DNA of 64,000 bases, from the NCBI GenBank assembly GCA_902614085.1, contig CACMJS010000002.1:62001-126000 (forward strand), in the 5' to 3' direction. Positions 1 through 10,211 of the stretch are shown here, piece by piece. Source of the DNA: an uncultured Alphaproteobacteria bacterium. Its GTDB lineage: Bacteria; Pseudomonadota; Alphaproteobacteria; HIMB59; GCA-002718135. Every line of letters begins with the position of its first letter. Position 1 is the stretch's first letter. A model generated the notes under the pieces. That model saw nothing but the letters and a program-made list of their open reading frames with translations. It made no database searches and was not told the origin of the DNA. The position numbers and the translations under genes were made by a program.

Positions 1-1946
1 ATATTTGCAACAACGCCTATCGGTTCTTTAACAGCTAGTGTTAAACCTCTTATTGGAGGATTATGTATAGAGCCTTCAAACTTATCAGCCATAGCACCAT
101 AATAAAATAATCTTTCTATTGATTGATCAAATTCTTTTTTGGCATCTTTTTGTGAAATACCAATTAAAGAAGATAGTAAATTAGAAAAGGTATCTTTTCG
201 ATCTTGCAAATTTTCTGCTAAGTAATAAAGAATTTGAGCTCTATTAAAGTTAGTAGAAGATTTGCTAAATGCTTTAGATGCAACCTCAACGGTGTCTCTT
301 ACATCTTTGCGATTTGCGTTTGGAACATCACAAATAAAATTATTTTGAGCATCATATGAAGAAAAAGAATAACCACTATCAGGTCTTTTTTGCTTCCCTC
401 CAATATATAATTTTGGTGTTCTATCGATATAGTTAGATGATGAACCTTTAGACATTTTCTTTCCTCTTTTTGAGTTAGAAAAAGGAAGCGATAATTTTGA
501 ATATGCTCTAATACCCTCCGAACCACCTTCTCTTCCAAAACCACTTTCTTTGTATCCCCCAAAACCACACGCAGCATCAAATAAGTTTGTAGAATTTATC
601 CAGATGACTCCAGCTTTTACTTTTGGAGCAATATCTAAAGCTAAGTTAATATTTTCAGACCAAATACTTGCCGCAAGTCCGTAGGGCGTATTATTAGCAA
701 TTGATACAGCTTCACTAGGTGTTCTAAATGTCATTGTTGTTAAAACTGGCCCAAATATTTCTACTTGAGCAATAAAAGATGACGGTGTTACATTTGTAAA
801 TAAAGATGGAGGATAAAATAAACCATTTGTTGGACATGACCATGAAGGTTGCCATAATTTATTTCCATCCTTTTGTGCTTTATTTACTAAAGAATTAATT
901 TTTTTAAGTTGGACTGATGCAACTATAGCTCCAATATCAATAGACTTATCTAATGGATCACCAACACGAAGTTTTTCCATTCTTTTCTTAAGTTTTTGGA
1001 TAAATTTTTTCTCAATACTTTCTTGTACTAAGAGTCTTGATCCAGCACAACATACTTGACCTTGGTTAAACCAAATCGCATCAACGACACCTTCTACGGC
1101 ACTATCTAAATCAGCATCTTCAAAAACAATAAAAGGTGATTTGCCCCCAAGTTCCATTGTCATTTTTTTATCTGGATTAGTATTTGTTTGAATTATTTTC
1201 TTTCCAACTTCAGTTGATCCAGTAAAGGCAATTTTTTTAATATCTTTATGCAATGTTATATATTCACCGGTAGAACCATCTCCCGTAATAATATTAATTA
1301 CACCTTGTGGAATTTTAGCTTTTTCACAAAGTTCAGCAAAATAAAGCGCTGTTAAAGAAGTATACTCTGCAGGCTTTAAGACTACTGTATTGCCAAGAGC
1401 AATTGCAGGAGCAATTTTCCAAGCTAACATTAATAATGGAAAGTTCCACGGTATAATTTGCCCAACCACTCCAATAGAGTTATCAGAGTTGTTTGTGTTC
1501 CTAGCAGCCCACCCGGCATGATAATAAAAATGTCTAGCAACAAGTGGAATATCTATATCTCTTGTTTCTCTTATAGGCTTACCATTATCAATGGTCTCTA
1601 AAACAGAAATAAACCTTGAATTTTTTTGTATGAGACGTGCAAGGGCATATAAATATTTTGATCGATCAAACGATGAAAGTTTTGACCATTTGACATGAGC
1701 TTTTTTGGCAGCACTAACTGCAGCATTTACATCTTTTTTTGAAGCAATAGATAATGTTGCTATTTTTTTATTTGTAGAAGGGTTAATTATATTTAATTTT
1801 TTTGAGCTAGACGATTTTACAAATTTACCATTAATAAAATGATTATTTGGATTTTTTAAATTTTTTATCCAGCTATTAACTTCTTTGCTGTCTTCTGGCG
1901 CTGGTCCATAAGATATATTTTGAAAATTTTTAATAACTTTATCCAT
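1..1946 (-). CDS. aldehyde dehydrogenase family protein, partial (C-terminus runs off the window)
   Basis: Open minus-strand frame from ATG at 1946 to the window edge. Translation contains ALDH motifs (MTMELGGKSPFIVFEDADLD, FNQGQVCCAGSRLLVQ, EIFGPVLT, NNTPYGLAASIW) and a following second ALDH-like segment. Missing from the ORF track because it has no stop in the window. Confidence 0.9.
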   Translation of the reverse strand, partial: MDKVIKNFQNISYGPAPEDSKEVNSWIKNLKNPNNHFINGKFVKSSSSKKLNIINPSTNKKIATLSIASKKDVNAAVSAAKKAHVKWSKLSSFDRSKYLYALARLIQKNSRFISVLETIDNGKPIRETRDIDIPLVARHFYYHAGWAARNTNNSDNSIGVVGQIIPWNFPLLMLAWKIAPAIALGNTVVLKPAEYTSLTALYFAELCEKAKIPQGVINIITGDGSTGEYITLHKDIKKIAFTGSTEVGKKIIQTNTNPDKKMTMELGGKSPFIVFEDADLDSAVEGVVDAIWFNQGQVCCAGSRLLVQESIEKKFIQKLKKRMEKLRVGDPLDKSIDIGAIVASVQLKKINSLVNKAQKDGNKLWQPSWSCPTNGLFYPPSLFTNVTPSSFIAQVEIFGPVLTTMTFRTPSEAVSIANNTPYGLAASIWSENINLALDIAPKVKAGVIWINSTNLFDAACGFGGYKESGFGREGGSEGIRAYSKLSLPFSNSKRGKKMSKGSSSNYIDRTPKLYIGGKQKRPDSGYSFSSYDAQNNFICDVPNANRKDVRDTVEVASKAFSKSSTNFNRAQILYYLAENLQDRKDTFSNLLSSLIGISQKDAKKEFDQSIERLFYYGAMADKFEGSIHNPPIRGLTLAVKEPIGVVAN

Positions 1947-1947
1947 A

Positions 1948-2892
1948 TTATCCTATTGCAAGTTTCTCTTTATTTGCATACCTGCCACTGGTGTAGTGAT
2001 AGAGTTGTCTTTCTATATCAATTAATAAACTAGAAGCACCAATTCGCAATAATTTAGGATTAACCCATTCAAATCCTAGCTCTTCAGTAACCAATATTAA
2101 AAATTCTAAAACAGATTTTGCCGTTGATATTCCACCTGCAGGTTTAAAACCAATCTTTTTTCCAGTTTTTGTATAAAAATCTCTAATCATTCTCAACATG
2201 ACAAGACTGTTATTTAAGTTAGCATTTATACTTTCTTTTCCTGTTGATGTTTTAATAAAATCAGCACCAGCCATCATACAAACTAAAGATGCTTTTGCTA
2301 CATTTCGAAGAGTCTCAAGATCACCAACACCTAGAATAGCTTTAATTTTTGTTTTACCTGCAGTTTCTTTAAAACTACGAACCTCATCATATAATTTTTT
2401 CCAATTATTTTGGAGAACGTATCCTCTATTAATAACAATATCGATTTCATCAGCACCATCTTTAATAGAGTCAGAAATTTCTTTTTTTCTAGTAGTGTAA
2501 GATGATAAACCTGCAGGAAAACCAGTAGAAACTGCTGCAATTGGGATTTTGTTTTGAATTAGTTTTGTACAATCTTTTATTAGATGGTGATAGACACACA
2601 CAGCTCCTACTCTTACTGCATTATTTTCTAGTCCTAAATCCTGAAGAATATAATCATCAATGGGATTAAGAGCTTTATTACAAAGTCTTTCAACTTTTCC
2701 AAAGGTGTCGTCACCACTTAGTGTAGTAAGATCAATTAAAGTAATAGCTTTTAACAACCAAGCAACTTGAAATTCCTTTTTTACAGTTCTTCTTTTAGTT
2801 AAGGTAGATGTTCGACGCTCTACCGCACTCAAATTAATTTGTATATTGTTCACCCAGCTTGTATCTAAGTTATAAAATGTTTTCTTTATCAT
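1948..2892 (-). CDS. deoC: deoxyribose-phosphate aldolase
   Basis: DeoC motifs in the translation: ADFIKTSTGK, IGFKPAGGIST, EIDIVINRG. Confidence 0.92.
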   Translation of the reverse strand: MIKKTFYNLDTSWVNNIQINLSAVERRTSTLTKRRTVKKEFQVAWLLKAITLIDLTTLSGDDTFGKVERLCNKALNPIDDYILQDLGLENNAVRVGAVCVYHHLIKDCTKLIQNKIPIAAVSTGFPAGLSSYTTRKKEISDSIKDGADEIDIVINRGYVLQNNWKKLYDEVRSFKETAGKTKIKAILGVGDLETLRNVAKASLVCMMAGADFIKTSTGKESINANLNNSLVMLRMIRDFYTKTGKKIGFKPAGGISTAKSVLEFLILVTEELGFEWVNPKLLRIGASSLLIDIERQLYHYTSGRYANKEKLAIG

Positions 2893-2896
2893 CGAA

Positions 2897-3877
2897 TTAA
2901 ATTTTTTCTTCTGTAATTGGTCTACTCAGTAAATTACTTAGTTCTTCTTTTAAATCATGTTGCTTATAAAGTATATTGTATACAGACTCCATAATTGGCA
3001 TATCAATATTTTTTTTTTGTGAAATATTATAGACTGCTTTAACTGTATAATATCCCTCTGTTACTTCTTGTGATTTTAAAAGATCTAAAAAATTATCATA
3101 TTTTGAAGAAGCTAATTTAATACCAAACTGTGTATTACGAGAATTTTTAGAGCTACATGTTAAAATGAGATCACCAAGCCCAGATAAACCAAATAATGTA
3201 TTTTTATCAGCTTTAAATTTTTTTGCATATCGTGTCATTTCTGCAAAAGATCTAGATATAAGTGCACTTTTAGCATTTTCGCCTAAATTCAATCCTTCTG
3301 CAACACCAGCTGCTATCGCATATATATTCTTTAACGCACCACCTATTTGCGTTCCAATTAAATCATTTGAATAATAAATCCTAAACTCTTTGTTAGGTAT
3401 AAGTTTAGAAATATTATCAAAATCTTTTTTATCTTTTGTTGCAAGCGTTACTGCAGTTGGTAAACTTTGAGATACTTCATTTGAAAAAGATGGGCCTGAT
3501 AAAATGCTAATTGATTTAAAGGGCATCATCTCATGAAATACATCCGTTAAAAATTTTGATGACGATATTTCAATACCTTTAGAGCAGATAATAATATGAT
3601 GATTTTTATTATGTAATAATGAATCCTTAATTACCTCCCTGATGTTTTGTGCAGGTAATGTTATAAGTAAAAATTTAACATTTCTAATTTCTTTCAAAGA
3701 AGTAGTAGCAGTAACATTTTCATTAAATGAACTGTATTTTAATTTTGGATTAATTTTATGTTCATTTATTGATTTAACAATTTTCTCATCTCGAGCATAA
3801 ATGATAACTTTATTATTACTTAATACTCGGGCAAGTGCACTTCCCCAAACTCCTCCGCCTAAAATTCCAATTGTCAT
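2897..3877 (-). CDS. gpsA: NAD(P)H-dependent glycerol-3-phosphate dehydrogenase
   Basis: N-terminal Rossmann MTIGILGGGVWGSALA; GALKNIYAIAAGVAEGLNLGENAKSALISRSFAEM and FGLSGLGDLILTCSS. Start set at the internal ATG (3877), not the longer ORF start at 3904. Confidence 0.93.
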   Translation of the reverse strand: MTIGILGGGVWGSALARVLSNNKVIIYARDEKIVKSINEHKINPKLKYSSFNENVTATTSLKEIRNVKFLLITLPAQNIREVIKDSLLHNKNHHIIICSKGIEISSSKFLTDVFHEMMPFKSISILSGPSFSNEVSQSLPTAVTLATKDKKDFDNISKLIPNKEFRIYYSNDLIGTQIGGALKNIYAIAAGVAEGLNLGENAKSALISRSFAEMTRYAKKFKADKNTLFGLSGLGDLILTCSSKNSRNTQFGIKLASSKYDNFLDLLKSQEVTEGYYTVKAVYNISQKKNIDMPIMESVYNILYKQHDLKEELSNLLSRPITEEKI

Positions 3878-3987
3878 ACGTTTGATCTTTATCCGGTGAG
3901 TCAAATGAAGTCAATTTATGGTTTTTGGCTAAAATCTTAGGTATTTTTATGAAAAAACTGCATGATTGATTTTTGGAACTAGTATAA

Positions 3988-4017
3988 AGGGTACCCTATA
4001 TAAAAAGTATACTTTTT
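3988..4017. promoter_or_regulatory. two perfect palindromes upstream of livJ-like gene (AGGGTACCCT and AAAAAGTATACTTTTT)
   Basis: AGGGTACCCT at 3988-3997 and AAAAAGTATACTTTTT at 4002-4017, just before the GGAGGA SD and ATG at 4028. Confidence 0.4.
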
Positions 4018-4027
4018 TGGAGGAAAT

Positions 4028-5209
4028 ATGAAAAAATTACTTCTAGCTGTTATTGTAAGTTTGTCGACTGTAACGACTGCTGCATTAGCAGAAATTAAAG
4101 TAGGAATTATTCTTGGTTTTACAGGACCAATTGAATCTTTAACTCCTGCTATGAGAGATGGTGCGAGAATGGCATTTGATGAAGCATCAAACTCTGGAAA
4201 TCTTTTAGGTGGTGAATCAATTACTATTTTAGAAGCTGACTCAACTTGTGTAGACTCTGCTGCTGCAACTGCTGCTGCTGAGGATCTAGTTGCACAAGGT
4301 GTAACTGCTATTATGGGTGCTGACTGCTCAGGTGTAACAGGTGCGATTAATGCAAACGTTGCAGTGCCAAATGGTATCTTAATGGTATCTCCATCTGCAA
4401 CTTCACCAGGTTTAAGTAAAGTTCCTGATAATGGAACTTTTTGGCGTACAGCTCCATCTGATGCAAAAGGTGGTCAAGTATTAGCTAAACTTGCTTTAAG
4501 CAGAGGAATTGAAAGTATAGCTGTAACTTATACTAACAATGACTACGGAAAAGGTTTAGCTGAAGTATTTGAAGCTTCATTTGCACGTGGTGGTGGAACA
4601 ATTACAGCGTCTGCTGCACATGAAGATGGTAAAGCAGATTATTCATCAGAAGTTGGTGTTCTTGCATCAGCTGGTGGGGACGCACTACTTGTAATTGGTT
4701 ATATCGATGATGGTGGAAAAGGAATGATCGAAGCATCTTTAGATTCAGGTGCATTTGACACTTTTGTTCTTTCTGATGGTATGATTGGTCAATCAATTGT
4801 TGATAATATCGGTGCAGATCTTGAAGGATCATTTGGTTCTATGCCAGGTGCAATTTCAAAAGGTTCAGCTAAGTTCGGAGAACTAGCAGCTGCTAATGGC
4901 ATGGATGGAAGTGCTCCATATGTTGGAGAGTCTTATGATGCTGCAGCAATTATTGCTCTTGCAATTCAAGCTGGTGGATCTGCTGATAAGCAATCAATCC
5001 TGAACAATATTGCTAAAGTATCTAACGCTCCAGGTATTGTAATTAACCCTGGTCAATTATCATACGGCTTACAAATGTTAGCTGCTGGTAAAGATATTGA
5101 TTACCAAGGTGCTACAGACGTAGAATTTAATGCGTTTGGTGATGCAGCTGGCGCATTTAAAGAGTTAGAAGTTAGTGGTGGCGGATTCGTTACTGTTGGC
5201 GCTCTTTAA
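4028..5209 (+). CDS. branched-chain amino acid ABC transporter substrate-binding protein (LivJ/LivK-like)
   Basis: Signal peptide MKKLLLAVIVSLSTVTTAALA, then a periplasmic binding protein type 1 sequence (IKVGIILGFTGPIESLTPAMRDGARMAFDEA). Strong SD (ggagga). liv permease/ATPase genes are adjacent. Confidence 0.88.
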   Translation: MKKLLLAVIVSLSTVTTAALAEIKVGIILGFTGPIESLTPAMRDGARMAFDEASNSGNLLGGESITILEADSTCVDSAAATAAAEDLVAQGVTAIMGADCSGVTGAINANVAVPNGILMVSPSATSPGLSKVPDNGTFWRTAPSDAKGGQVLAKLALSRGIESIAVTYTNNDYGKGLAEVFEASFARGGGTITASAAHEDGKADYSSEVGVLASAGGDALLVIGYIDDGGKGMIEASLDSGAFDTFVLSDGMIGQSIVDNIGADLEGSFGSMPGAISKGSAKFGELAAANGMDGSAPYVGESYDAAAIIALAIQAGGSADKQSILNNIAKVSNAPGIVINPGQLSYGLQMLAAGKDIDYQGATDVEFNAFGDAAGAFKELEVSGGGFVTVGAL

Positions 5210-5231
5210 TACTTAGAAATTATTTTAATCC

Positions 5232-5259
5232 AACCCCAGCTTTTAGCTGGGGTTTTTTT
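5232..5259 (+). terminator. Rho-independent terminator after the binding-protein gene
   Basis: AACCCCAGC-TTTTA-GCTGGGGTT followed by TTTTT; overlaps the 3' end of the convergent livM gene. Confidence 0.85.
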
Positions 5260-6631
5260 ATGAGTGCCTTACTTTTTCAGGTATAATTCCTTTAGGTCTA
5301 TAGCGTAAAATTAGTAATAAAATTAAACCCATAAATAAGTATCTAAAGTAAGGAACGCTATCTAGTAAATGTAGTTTTAAAGCATTAGTTGGCTCTAAAC
5401 CTACTGTAAGTTGATTAATAATAAATGTTGTAAGTGGTGCTGCTTCAATCCAAGAAAACCATATGACAAAACCACCAAATATAGCACCTAAATTATTTCC
5501 ACTACCGCCTACAATAACCATAATCCAAATAATAAAAGTAAAACGAAGTGGTCGATACCCTGAAGGAGTAAATAATCCATCTAGAGTAACAAGCATTGCG
5601 CCTGCAACACCAACAATAGCAGCTCCTATGACAAATATAATTAAATGTTGTTTCACAACATCTTTACCCATTGCATTTGCAGCAGTTTCATTATCTCTTA
5701 TAGCTCTCATCATCCTTCCCCATGGAGATAATTGAGCTTTGTTCGCAAAATAAAAAATTATCAACATAACAATCAAAAATAAAATAGCGTAAGATAATTT
5801 TACAAATATTCCTGAGCCATCAATTATAAGATTGTTTAATACTTGTTGTCTATCACTTACATCAATAATGTTATTTAACTTTGATGAATTAAGATATGTA
5901 ATTAAATTTATAAACCAATCTGCATTTTGTAAATCAATTTCATAAGGAACTGGTCTCTTTAAACCAATTACATTTTTGACCCCTCTAGATAACCATTCTT
6001 CATGTTTTAAAACACTAACAACTATTTCTGAAATTCCTAGAGTTACAATTGCCAAATAATCGGATCGTAATCCAAGAGCTACTTTACCAATTACAAATGC
6101 AACACCTGCAGCAAATAAACCTCCTACTATCCAAGAGAAAATTATTGGCAATCCAAGGCCACCCAAAAACCCTGCTATTGCAGGATTAACATCTTCAATA
6201 TTATGTGTAGCATTTAAATAAAAATGTCTGATAATTAAAATACCAAAAAAAATTATAAGAGAATTTAAAATGTACCTATTTCTTTTTTGGATTACTGTTT
6301 TATTAATATACATTACAGCAATGACCAATAAGATAAGTAAAGCAAAACTAATACCTAACCCTCTACCTCCAACCTGCCATGACTCAGCAATGGGAGGGTA
6401 AGAAACAAGAACTGCAGCTAATCCACCCATGGCAAGAAAACCCATTACACCAAAATTAATTACTCCTGCATAACCCCAAGAAATATTTACTCCCATTGTC
6501 ATTATTGCTGAAATAATGCACATGTTTAAAATTACTAAACTTACTGACCATCCTTGAATAAGGCCTACAAAAATAAATAAAGAGATCATAATTGTGATAG
6601 CTAACCATTCATATCTCTCAAACTTCATCAT
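5258..6631 (-). CDS. livM: branched-chain amino acid ABC transporter permease (LivM-like)
   Basis: Multi-TM protein with the GRMMRAIRDNETAANAMGKDV permease signature and GGSGNNLGAIFGGFVIW. Confidence 0.9.
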   Translation of the reverse strand: MMKFERYEWLAITIMISLFIFVGLIQGWSVSLVILNMCIISAIMTMGVNISWGYAGVINFGVMGFLAMGGLAAVLVSYPPIAESWQVGGRGLGISFALLILLVIAVMYINKTVIQKRNRYILNSLIIFFGILIIRHFYLNATHNIEDVNPAIAGFLGGLGLPIIFSWIVGGLFAAGVAFVIGKVALGLRSDYLAIVTLGISEIVVSVLKHEEWLSRGVKNVIGLKRPVPYEIDLQNADWFINLITYLNSSKLNNIIDVSDRQQVLNNLIIDGSGIFVKLSYAILFLIVMLIIFYFANKAQLSPWGRMMRAIRDNETAANAMGKDVVKQHLIIFVIGAAIVGVAGAMLVTLDGLFTPSGYRPLRFTFIIWIMVIVGGSGNNLGAIFGGFVIWFSWIEAAPLTTFIINQLTVGLEPTNALKLHLLDSVPYFRYLFMGLILLLILRYRPKGIIPEKVRHS

Positions 6632-7641
6632 AATACTTTTCCTTTAAATATTCCCGATGGTCTAATCAATAAAACGATAACTAAAATTGAAAATGATACA
6701 GCAAATTTATAATCAGTTGAAAGTAATTGTACTAAACCAGTTGGCTCTATAGAACTTGGAAGTAGATAGACAAAAAATTTCTTATAAGCATACGTTACCA
6801 TAATTTCTGAAAAAGCGATGACATAACCACCTACTACAGCTCCAAAGGGACTACCAATTCCTCCAACAATTGCTGATGCAAATATTGGCAAGACTAAATT
6901 CAGATAAATAATTGGCTTATAACTTTTATCCAATCCATAAAGTGTACCTGCAACACATGCCAGAACACCTACAATAATCCATGTAGTAAAAACTACTCTA
7001 TCGGGATTAATGCCAGACAATAATGCTAAATCTTCATTATCAGAAAATGCTCTCATTGATTTTCCAGTTTTTGTTTTTTGCAAAAACCAGAAAGTAAAAG
7101 TTAAAAGCAAAATTGTAATAAATATTGTAATAACTTGAGACGATTTTAGTGCTAATCCTTCATTTAAACCTGTCATTACTTTAAACTTTTTTGCTTTCAT
7201 TATAAATTTCTGTCCATCGGAAAATTTTATGGTTTCTGTTCCAATTATGATTCTTATTATCGCATTTATTACAAACATAACCCCTATTGAAACCATTGCT
7301 AAAACAACAGGAACACTTTTTTGGTATCTGTAATATTGAAAAACAAATTTATCAGAAATAATGCATAAAATAATTGTTGCTATTATTCCTATAGGTAAAG
7401 CTAACAAAGCAGTTGGCAGAATTCCTAAACCAATATTTTGTGATTGAAAAAACCACGTAAATAAAATTGTTATCATCGCTCCAAATGACATAATTTCACC
7501 GTGTGCAAAATTTGCAAAACGAAGTATGGCATACACGAATGTAACTCCTAGCGCTCCGAGTGCAAGTTGAGAGCCATAAGAAATGCCTGGAATAATAATA
7601 AAATTTAGAAGTACAATTATAGAATTTAGAAAATCAATCAT
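6628..7641 (-). CDS. livH: branched-chain amino acid ABC transporter permease (LivH-like)
   Basis: ALGALGVTFVYAILRFANFAHGE, AFSDNEDLALLSGINPDRV, AIVGGIGSPFGAVVGGY. Confidence 0.9.
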   Translation of the reverse strand: MIDFLNSIIVLLNFIIIPGISYGSQLALGALGVTFVYAILRFANFAHGEIMSFGAMITILFTWFFQSQNIGLGILPTALLALPIGIIATIILCIISDKFVFQYYRYQKSVPVVLAMVSIGVMFVINAIIRIIIGTETIKFSDGQKFIMKAKKFKVMTGLNEGLALKSSQVITIFITILLLTFTFWFLQKTKTGKSMRAFSDNEDLALLSGINPDRVVFTTWIIVGVLACVAGTLYGLDKSYKPIIYLNLVLPIFASAIVGGIGSPFGAVVGGYVIAFSEIMVTYAYKKFFVYLLPSSIEPTGLVQLLSTDYKFAVSFSILVIVLLIRPSGIFKGKVL

Positions 7642-7642
7642 T

Positions 7643-8347
7643 TTAACCTCCTAAAAAAGACTTTCTAACTTCTGGATTATTCAATAGTTCTTCACCTGAA
7701 CCTTCTCTGCTATTTTTACCATTTACTAATACGTATCCTCTATCAGCAATACCAAGTGCTTGTTTTGCATTTTGTTCAACCATTAGTATACCTACACCTG
7801 TTTTACGAACTTCTATGATTCTTGAAAATAACTCATCCATTACTATTGGTGATACTCCTGCAGTCGGTTCATCTAACATCAAAATCTTCGGTTGAGTCAT
7901 AAGTGCTCTTCCAAAAGCCACTTGTTGTCTTTGACCTCCAGATAATTCACCTGCACTTTGATTTCTTTTTTTTTTTAAAATAGGGAAAAGGTCATAAACA
8001 TCATTAATCGTATGAATAATGTCATCCTCTCTTAAAAAACCTCCCATTTCTAAATTTTCTTCTACTGTCATACCAGTAAAAACATTGTTTGTTTGAGGAA
8101 CAAATGCCAATCCTAAATTAATTCTGTTTTGAGGTAGCATTGAAGAAATTTCCTTATTTGAATATTCTACGGAACCTGAAGTTAAACTTAACATGCCTAG
8201 CAATGCTTTCATTGCTGTTGATTTCCCTGCTCCATTTGGGCCGACTATGACAACAATTTCACCCTCGTTAACTTCTAGATTAATATCTTTAATTATATCA
8301 ACCCCTCCATATCCAGCTGTTAAATTTTTACCAATTAAATTATTCAT
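7643..8347 (-). CDS. livF: branched-chain amino acid ABC transporter ATP-binding protein (LivF-like)
   Basis: Walker A GPNGAGKST, signature ELSGGQRQQVAFGRALM, Walker B ILMLDEPTAGVSP. Confidence 0.92.
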   Translation of the reverse strand: MNNLIGKNLTAGYGGVDIIKDINLEVNEGEIVVIVGPNGAGKSTAMKALLGMLSLTSGSVEYSNKEISSMLPQNRINLGLAFVPQTNNVFTGMTVEENLEMGGFLREDDIIHTINDVYDLFPILKKKRNQSAGELSGGQRQQVAFGRALMTQPKILMLDEPTAGVSPIVMDELFSRIIEVRKTGVGILMVEQNAKQALGIADRGYVLVNGKNSREGSGEELLNNPEVRKSFLGG

Positions 8348-8353
8348 AAAATT

Positions 8354-9121
8354 CTAATTCTTATTAATACCTTTACCTAAATAAGCTTCTATAACTGTAT
8401 CGTTATTTTTTACTTCATTAAATTTTCCCTTAAATAAAACTGAACCTTCTGCCATTACAATTACAGGATCACAAATTTTTTCTATGAGGTCCATATCATG
8501 TTCAATTACAAAAAAGGTATAATTCTTTTCTTTATTTAATCTTAATATTGCATCCGTAATTTCATTGAGAAGTGTTCTATTAACTCCAGCTCCTACTTCA
8601 TCTAGTAAAACGATTTGAGGATCAACCATCATGGTTCTTCCTAACTCAAGAAGTTTTTTTTGACCCCCAGATAAATTACCTGCAAGTTCTTGAGTTAAGT
8701 GACGTAAATTTAAAAAATTTATTACGTCAATAGCTTTTTGTCTTATTTCTTCTTCTTGTTGTTTTACTTTAGCATTACTTAATAAAGCGTATGATAATTT
8801 TTCACCAAATTGATTTGGTGGTACCATCATCAAATTTTCAAGAACAGTTAAAGTTGAAAATTCATGGGCAATTTGAAAAGTTCTTAGAACTCCTTTAGCA
8901 AATAACTCGTGAGGTTTTAAAAAAGAAATATCTTCATTATTAAGAATTATATTACCTTCATCAGGATCATATAATCCTGCAATAGTATTAAATAATGTAG
9001 TTTTTCCTGCTCCATTTGGGCCTATTAAACCTGTAATTGATCCCATTTCAACTTTCATTGATGCGTTATGAACTGCTTTTAATCCTCCAAAAAATTTGTT
9101 AACGTTATTTATTTCAAGCAT
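8354..9121 (-). CDS. livG: branched-chain amino acid ABC transporter ATP-binding protein (LivG-like)
   Basis: GPNGAGKTTLFNTIAGLYDPDEG, LSGGQKKLLELGRTMM, VLLDEVGAGVN, FFVIEHDMDLI. Confidence 0.92.
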   Translation of the reverse strand: MLEINNVNKFFGGLKAVHNASMKVEMGSITGLIGPNGAGKTTLFNTIAGLYDPDEGNIILNNEDISFLKPHELFAKGVLRTFQIAHEFSTLTVLENLMMVPPNQFGEKLSYALLSNAKVKQQEEEIRQKAIDVINFLNLRHLTQELAGNLSGGQKKLLELGRTMMVDPQIVLLDEVGAGVNRTLLNEITDAILRLNKEKNYTFFVIEHDMDLIEKICDPVIVMAEGSVLFKGKFNEVKNNDTVIEAYLGKGINKN

Positions 9122-10211
9122 TATGTAATTTTTTTAAATTTCCATTTAATTCTGCATTAAGAACTAATCCTAGAGATAAAATAATAGCAAGCATTGCTGA
9201 TCCTCCATAAGAAACTAAAGGCAATGGAATACCAACAACAGGCATTAATCCAGATACCATAGATAAGTTCATTATTACATATATAAATAAATTGCTGCCA
9301 ACACCTATAGATAGAATTCTACCAAAAATATGGTTTGATTTAATACTTATATAATAACAGACTGATATTAATAATAGAAATAGTAAAATTATAAACATAG
9401 AACCAATAAAACCAAATTCTTCTCCAATTAACGTAAATATAAAATCAGTTTGTTTTTCTGGTAAATACTGGAGGTATGATTGAGAGCCTTCTAAATATCC
9501 TTTACCAGTTAGACCTCCAGATCCTAAAGCAATTTTAGATTGTATAAGTTGATATCCTCTTCCAAGAGCATCTGCTTCAGGATTTAAAAAAGAGAAAATC
9601 CTATCTTTTTGATATGGTTGTAGATAATTTAATGCCAAAGGAATTGATAAAATTAAAACAAAAAATCCTAATACAAACTTCCATATTCTTATTCCACTTG
9701 AAAATAAAATAAGAATTCCAAGCATTACTATACTTAAAGCAGTTCCAAGATCTGGCTGTATTACTACTAAAGCAAATGGTAAAAATAAAATTAATACTGG
9801 AAAAAATAAATTTTTTATTCGCTTAATATCATCAAATTTTAAATCATGATAAAATCTAGCTAGTGCTAGTATTATCGTTATTTTTATTAATTCTGATGGT
9901 TGGATGCTAAATCCAAATACATTTATCCATCTAGTTGCTCCCTTACCAAAGACACCTATTATTTCAACTGATAGCAAAAGTAATAATGATAAAATAAAAA
10001 AAATATAAGCAAATTGATAAATAAATTTAATATTAATTATAGCTAAGATAATTGCTAAAAATATAAAAAATACTAATCTAATTAAATGTCTTGATGCCCA
10101 AGGATTATATGATCCTCCTGCTGCAGAATATAAGCCAGCCACACCAATAAAAGAAATTAATATTATTAAGAAAATCAATAAGTAATTTAAGTTTTGAATT
10201 TTATTTAACAT
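9114..10211 (-). CDS. rodA: rod shape-determining SEDS protein RodA
   Basis: SEDS family: INVFGFSIQPSELIKI, QTDFIFTLIGEEFGFIGS, PLPLVSYGGSAML; next to the PBP2 gene. Confidence 0.93.
   Translation of the reverse strand: MLNKIQNLNYLLIFLIILISFIGVAGLYSAAGGSYNPWASRHLIRLVFFIFLAIILAIINIKFIYQFAYIFFILSLLLLLSVEIIGVFGKGATRWINVFGFSIQPSELIKITIILALARFYHDLKFDDIKRIKNLFFPVLILFLPFALVVIQPDLGTALSIVMLGILILFSSGIRIWKFVLGFFVLILSIPLALNYLQPYQKDRIFSFLNPEADALGRGYQLIQSKIALGSGGLTGKGYLEGSQSYLQYLPEKQTDFIFTLIGEEFGFIGSMFIILLFLLLISVCYYISIKSNHIFGRILSIGVGSNLFIYVIMNLSMVSGLMPVVGIPLPLVSYGGSAMLAIILSLGLVLNAELNGNLKKLHNA

Noticed and set aside
299-580. 93-aa minus-strand ORF in the track
   Set aside because: It is in a different frame inside the clearly coding aldehyde dehydrogenase gene (1-1946, same strand); low-complexity translation, no family resemblance.
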